The notes below the pieces were generated by a model that saw only the letters and a program-made list of their open reading frames with translations, had not been told where the DNA came from and ran no database searches. A DNA stretch of 7,606 nucleotides from Candidatus Hydrogenedentota bacterium (GTDB taxonomy: Bacteria; Hydrogenedentota; Hydrogenedentia; Hydrogenedentiales; GCA-2746185), in contig DTSJ01000358.1 in assembly GCA_012965445.1 (NCBI GenBank), positions 1 through 7,606 of the forward strand, in the 5' to 3' direction. This document shows positions 6,461 to 7,606 of this stretch, in pieces. Position 1 is the stretch's first letter. The number at the start of each line of letters is the position of its first letter. Position numbers and translations under genes: made by a program.

Positions 6461-6503
6461 GGGTAAAGTTTTTCGGCGAGTCGAGCCGATGTAATATAAG
6501 CGC

Positions 6504-6532
6504 TTGCGCCAGCGGGCGAATGACTATACAAT
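6504..6532 (+). promoter_or_regulatory. Candidate promoter of the membrane-protein gene
   Basis: TTGCGC (6504-6509) and TACAAT (6527-6532, 5 of 6 to consensus) are 17 bases apart on the plus strand, giving a start near 6539 and a leader of about 35 bases. The -35 half matches only in TTG. It is divergent from the beta-helix operon, and both start signals lie within the same 180 bases. Confidence 0.4.
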
Positions 6533-6573
6533 AGGTTTGGACTGGCAAGCGACTCGAACGGGACGTTGTTTTT

Positions 6574-7362
6574 ATGTCGACTACTGTAGAACACTTGACG
6601 GATTTAGAGCGGGCGCTATTTTATTATACGCTGCCGCGAGTACGGACTCCATTTCCGACTGGGGTGACGGTTGTTTATGCTGTTGCGATGCTGTTGGCCG
6701 CAGGGACGATAGTGTACGGGGTGTCTGCCGGAGAATCTGAATGGCTTCGTGCGGGGGTGACTGGATTGATCTTCGGAGGGATGGTGGGTATCGGCTCTTT
6801 CATGCTGCGGGATTTTATGAATCAGGTGCGGGAGCGCACTGCACTTGCGTCTGTCAAGGGGATGCCGGATGCGGATTCGCATTTTGATGATATCCCCGAT
6901 CCGTTCGGTGAGCATGTATTGCTGCGGTATCCTATTCGTCACACGGGGAAAACGCTTTCGCTTGAGGACAATAAGGGTGAGACAGTATACGTTGCCGATC
7001 TTGGAGAGGGAGGCTCAAAGTTGTCTGTGTCGAATTCTGCCGGAGAAGCATTGTTTACTGCGACACTGGATTCGGGATCGCATAGTTTTTCGTTTGAGAC
7101 AGGGAGTCCCAGACAGTTGACGGTTGAAGCTGGCGGGGAAAAGGTGGCGGATGTACGTCGGCGATCAAACTTTGGTCCAGCGAAAGTAGATATAGAAAGT
7201 TTTGGCGAGGGCGCGGCGGCGTATCAGTATCGCGCGGGCGGACTGTTTCTGGGGGACGCGTTGGTTGGGCGTATTTATGAGGTTCGTCAGCATCACTATC
7301 TGGATGTTGAGTCGAAGCATTTTTGTGACGGAATCCTTAGTTTTTTCGTCACGATAGGCTAA
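6574..7362 (+). CDS. Two-pass inner-membrane protein with a C-terminal beta domain (possibly tubby/LURP-one-like), function unknown
   Basis: A 262-residue protein with no close family that I can name with confidence. An amphipathic start (1-28) is followed by two hydrophobic helices, about residues 29-51 (VTVVYAVAMLLAAGTIVYGV) and 59-78 (GLIFGGMVGIGSFML), joined by a short loop. A charged linker (79-110) follows. From about 115 to the end it alternates short beta strands and turns: LSLEDNKGETVYVAD, LSVSNSAGEALFTATL, QLTVEAGGEKVADVRR, then VGRIYEVRQHHYLDV and DGILSFFVTIG. This strand-turn pattern closing in a hydrophobic C-terminal helix or strand resembles tubby C-terminal/LURP-one (scramblase-like) domains, a weak visual match only. 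Both termini are probably cytoplasmic, inferred from positive charge after the second helix. The ribosome site is poor (GGGACG, about 12 bases before the ATG), so the start is less certain. It is transcribed away from the glycosidase operon and is probably unrelated to it. Confidence 0.72.
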   Translation: MSTTVEHLTDLERALFYYTLPRVRTPFPTGVTVVYAVAMLLAAGTIVYGVSAGESEWLRAGVTGLIFGGMVGIGSFMLRDFMNQVRERTALASVKGMPDADSHFDDIPDPFGEHVLLRYPIRHTGKTLSLEDNKGETVYVADLGEGGSKLSVSNSAGEALFTATLDSGSHSFSFETGSPRQLTVEAGGEKVADVRRRSNFGPAKVDIESFGEGAAAYQYRAGGLFLGDALVGRIYEVRQHHYLDVESKHFCDGILSFFVTIG

Positions 7363-7433
7363 TTCCGGGCTACATTATATTGATATTAGTCGATTTATCT
7401 CCTCCGTGTGTCCCCCAAAAGGTATTCAAAATG

Positions 7434-7466
7434 CGTGTAAGTTATTTGTTATAAATAACTTACACG
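7434..7466. repeat. Perfect 14-bp inverted repeat with 5-base loop
   Basis: CGTGTAAGTTATTT (7434-7447) is exactly complementary to AAATAACTTACACG (7453-7466), with GTTAT between. It lies 72 bases after the membrane-protein stop and could end that transcript, but no T run follows on the plus strand and only TTTT follows on the minus strand. An operator, or the end of a small inserted element, is equally possible. Confidence 0.6.
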
Positions 7467-7503
7467 AAATATAAACGCTACATTTAGTACTTGCTTTTTC
7501 CTT

Positions 7504-7527
7504 CTATATACAATATATTGTGTATAG
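7504..7527. repeat. 24-bp near-perfect palindrome, operator-like
   Basis: CTATATACAATA and TATTGTGTATAG pair at 11 of 12 positions with no spacer; the core ACAATATATTGT is exact. It overlaps possible -10 sequences on the plus strand: TATATT (7514-7519) lies 17 bases after TTGCTT (7491-7496). The only start downstream with a ribosome-like site (ATG at 7552) encodes five codons before a stop, so any controlled gene would lie outside the window or be an RNA. Confidence 0.5.
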
Positions 7528-7606
7528 TTAATTTTCATACAGTGGTAGGTGTATGTCTTTTCGTTTTTGACTGCCTCCCCCACCTCAGAAATCACATCCG
7601 CTTCCT

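Noticed and set aside
6391..6594. Minus-strand open frame of 67 codons between the divergent genes
   Set aside because: It spans the intergenic region and overlaps both gene starts; no domain or ribosome site, and both flanking starts are better supported.
7434..7466. Calling the perfect inverted repeat a Rho-independent terminator
   Set aside because: The stem is AT-rich and is not followed by a clear T run on the plus strand, so it is listed only as a repeat.
7552..7569. Tiny frame starting at ATG 7552 after a G-rich ribosome-like site
   Set aside because: It encodes only MSFRF before a stop; no evidence for a leader peptide function, since no downstream gene is in view.

Overview
The base composition is moderately GC (about 50%). 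The gene content is a secreted FG-GAP/VCBS propeller protein beside a secreted right-handed beta-helix protein with the look of glycoside hydrolase family 141, plus an FHA protein and a two-pass membrane protein. This suggests a polysaccharide-degrading Gram-negative bacterium, most plausibly of the Planctomycetes-Verrucomicrobia-Lentisphaerae group. The taxonomic guess is inference from gene style only; there is no marker gene in the window.

Left part (1-1498): an accessory region. It opens with a truncated C-terminal fragment of an IS3-family transposase (1-75, minus strand) and a short stretch of gene debris. Then comes a two-gene minus-strand operon: a 129-residue PD-(D/E)XK nuclease (1109-1498) followed by a D12-class DNA adenine methyltransferase (234-1112). 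The two overlap by 4 bases (ATGA), so they are probably translationally coupled. The pair looks like a compact type II-like restriction-modification system with its own promoter just upstream.

Middle (1499-2340): an FHA-domain gene (1614-1958, minus) whose last FHA strands lie in another reading frame. One lost base near 1707 explains this, so it is either a decayed gene or a sequencing error. Upstream is about 380 bases without a gene. That stretch has two candidate promoters for the FHA gene, one overlapping a perfect 7-3-7 inverted repeat.

Right part (2341-6394): a two-gene minus-strand operon, beta-helix glycosidase-like protein (4280-6394) then nine-repeat FG-GAP propeller protein (2341-4275), with 4 bases between them. 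Both have signal peptides. They probably act together outside the cytoplasm on a plant or algal polysaccharide. A divergent intergenic region (6395-6573) separates this operon from a plus-strand gene (6574-7362) for a two-pass membrane protein with a C-terminal beta domain that may be tubby/LURP-one-like. The last 244 bases hold no gene I can support. They are AT-rich and contain a perfect 14-bp inverted repeat and a 24-bp near-perfect palindrome.

I see no tRNA, rRNA, CRISPR array or complete mobile element.
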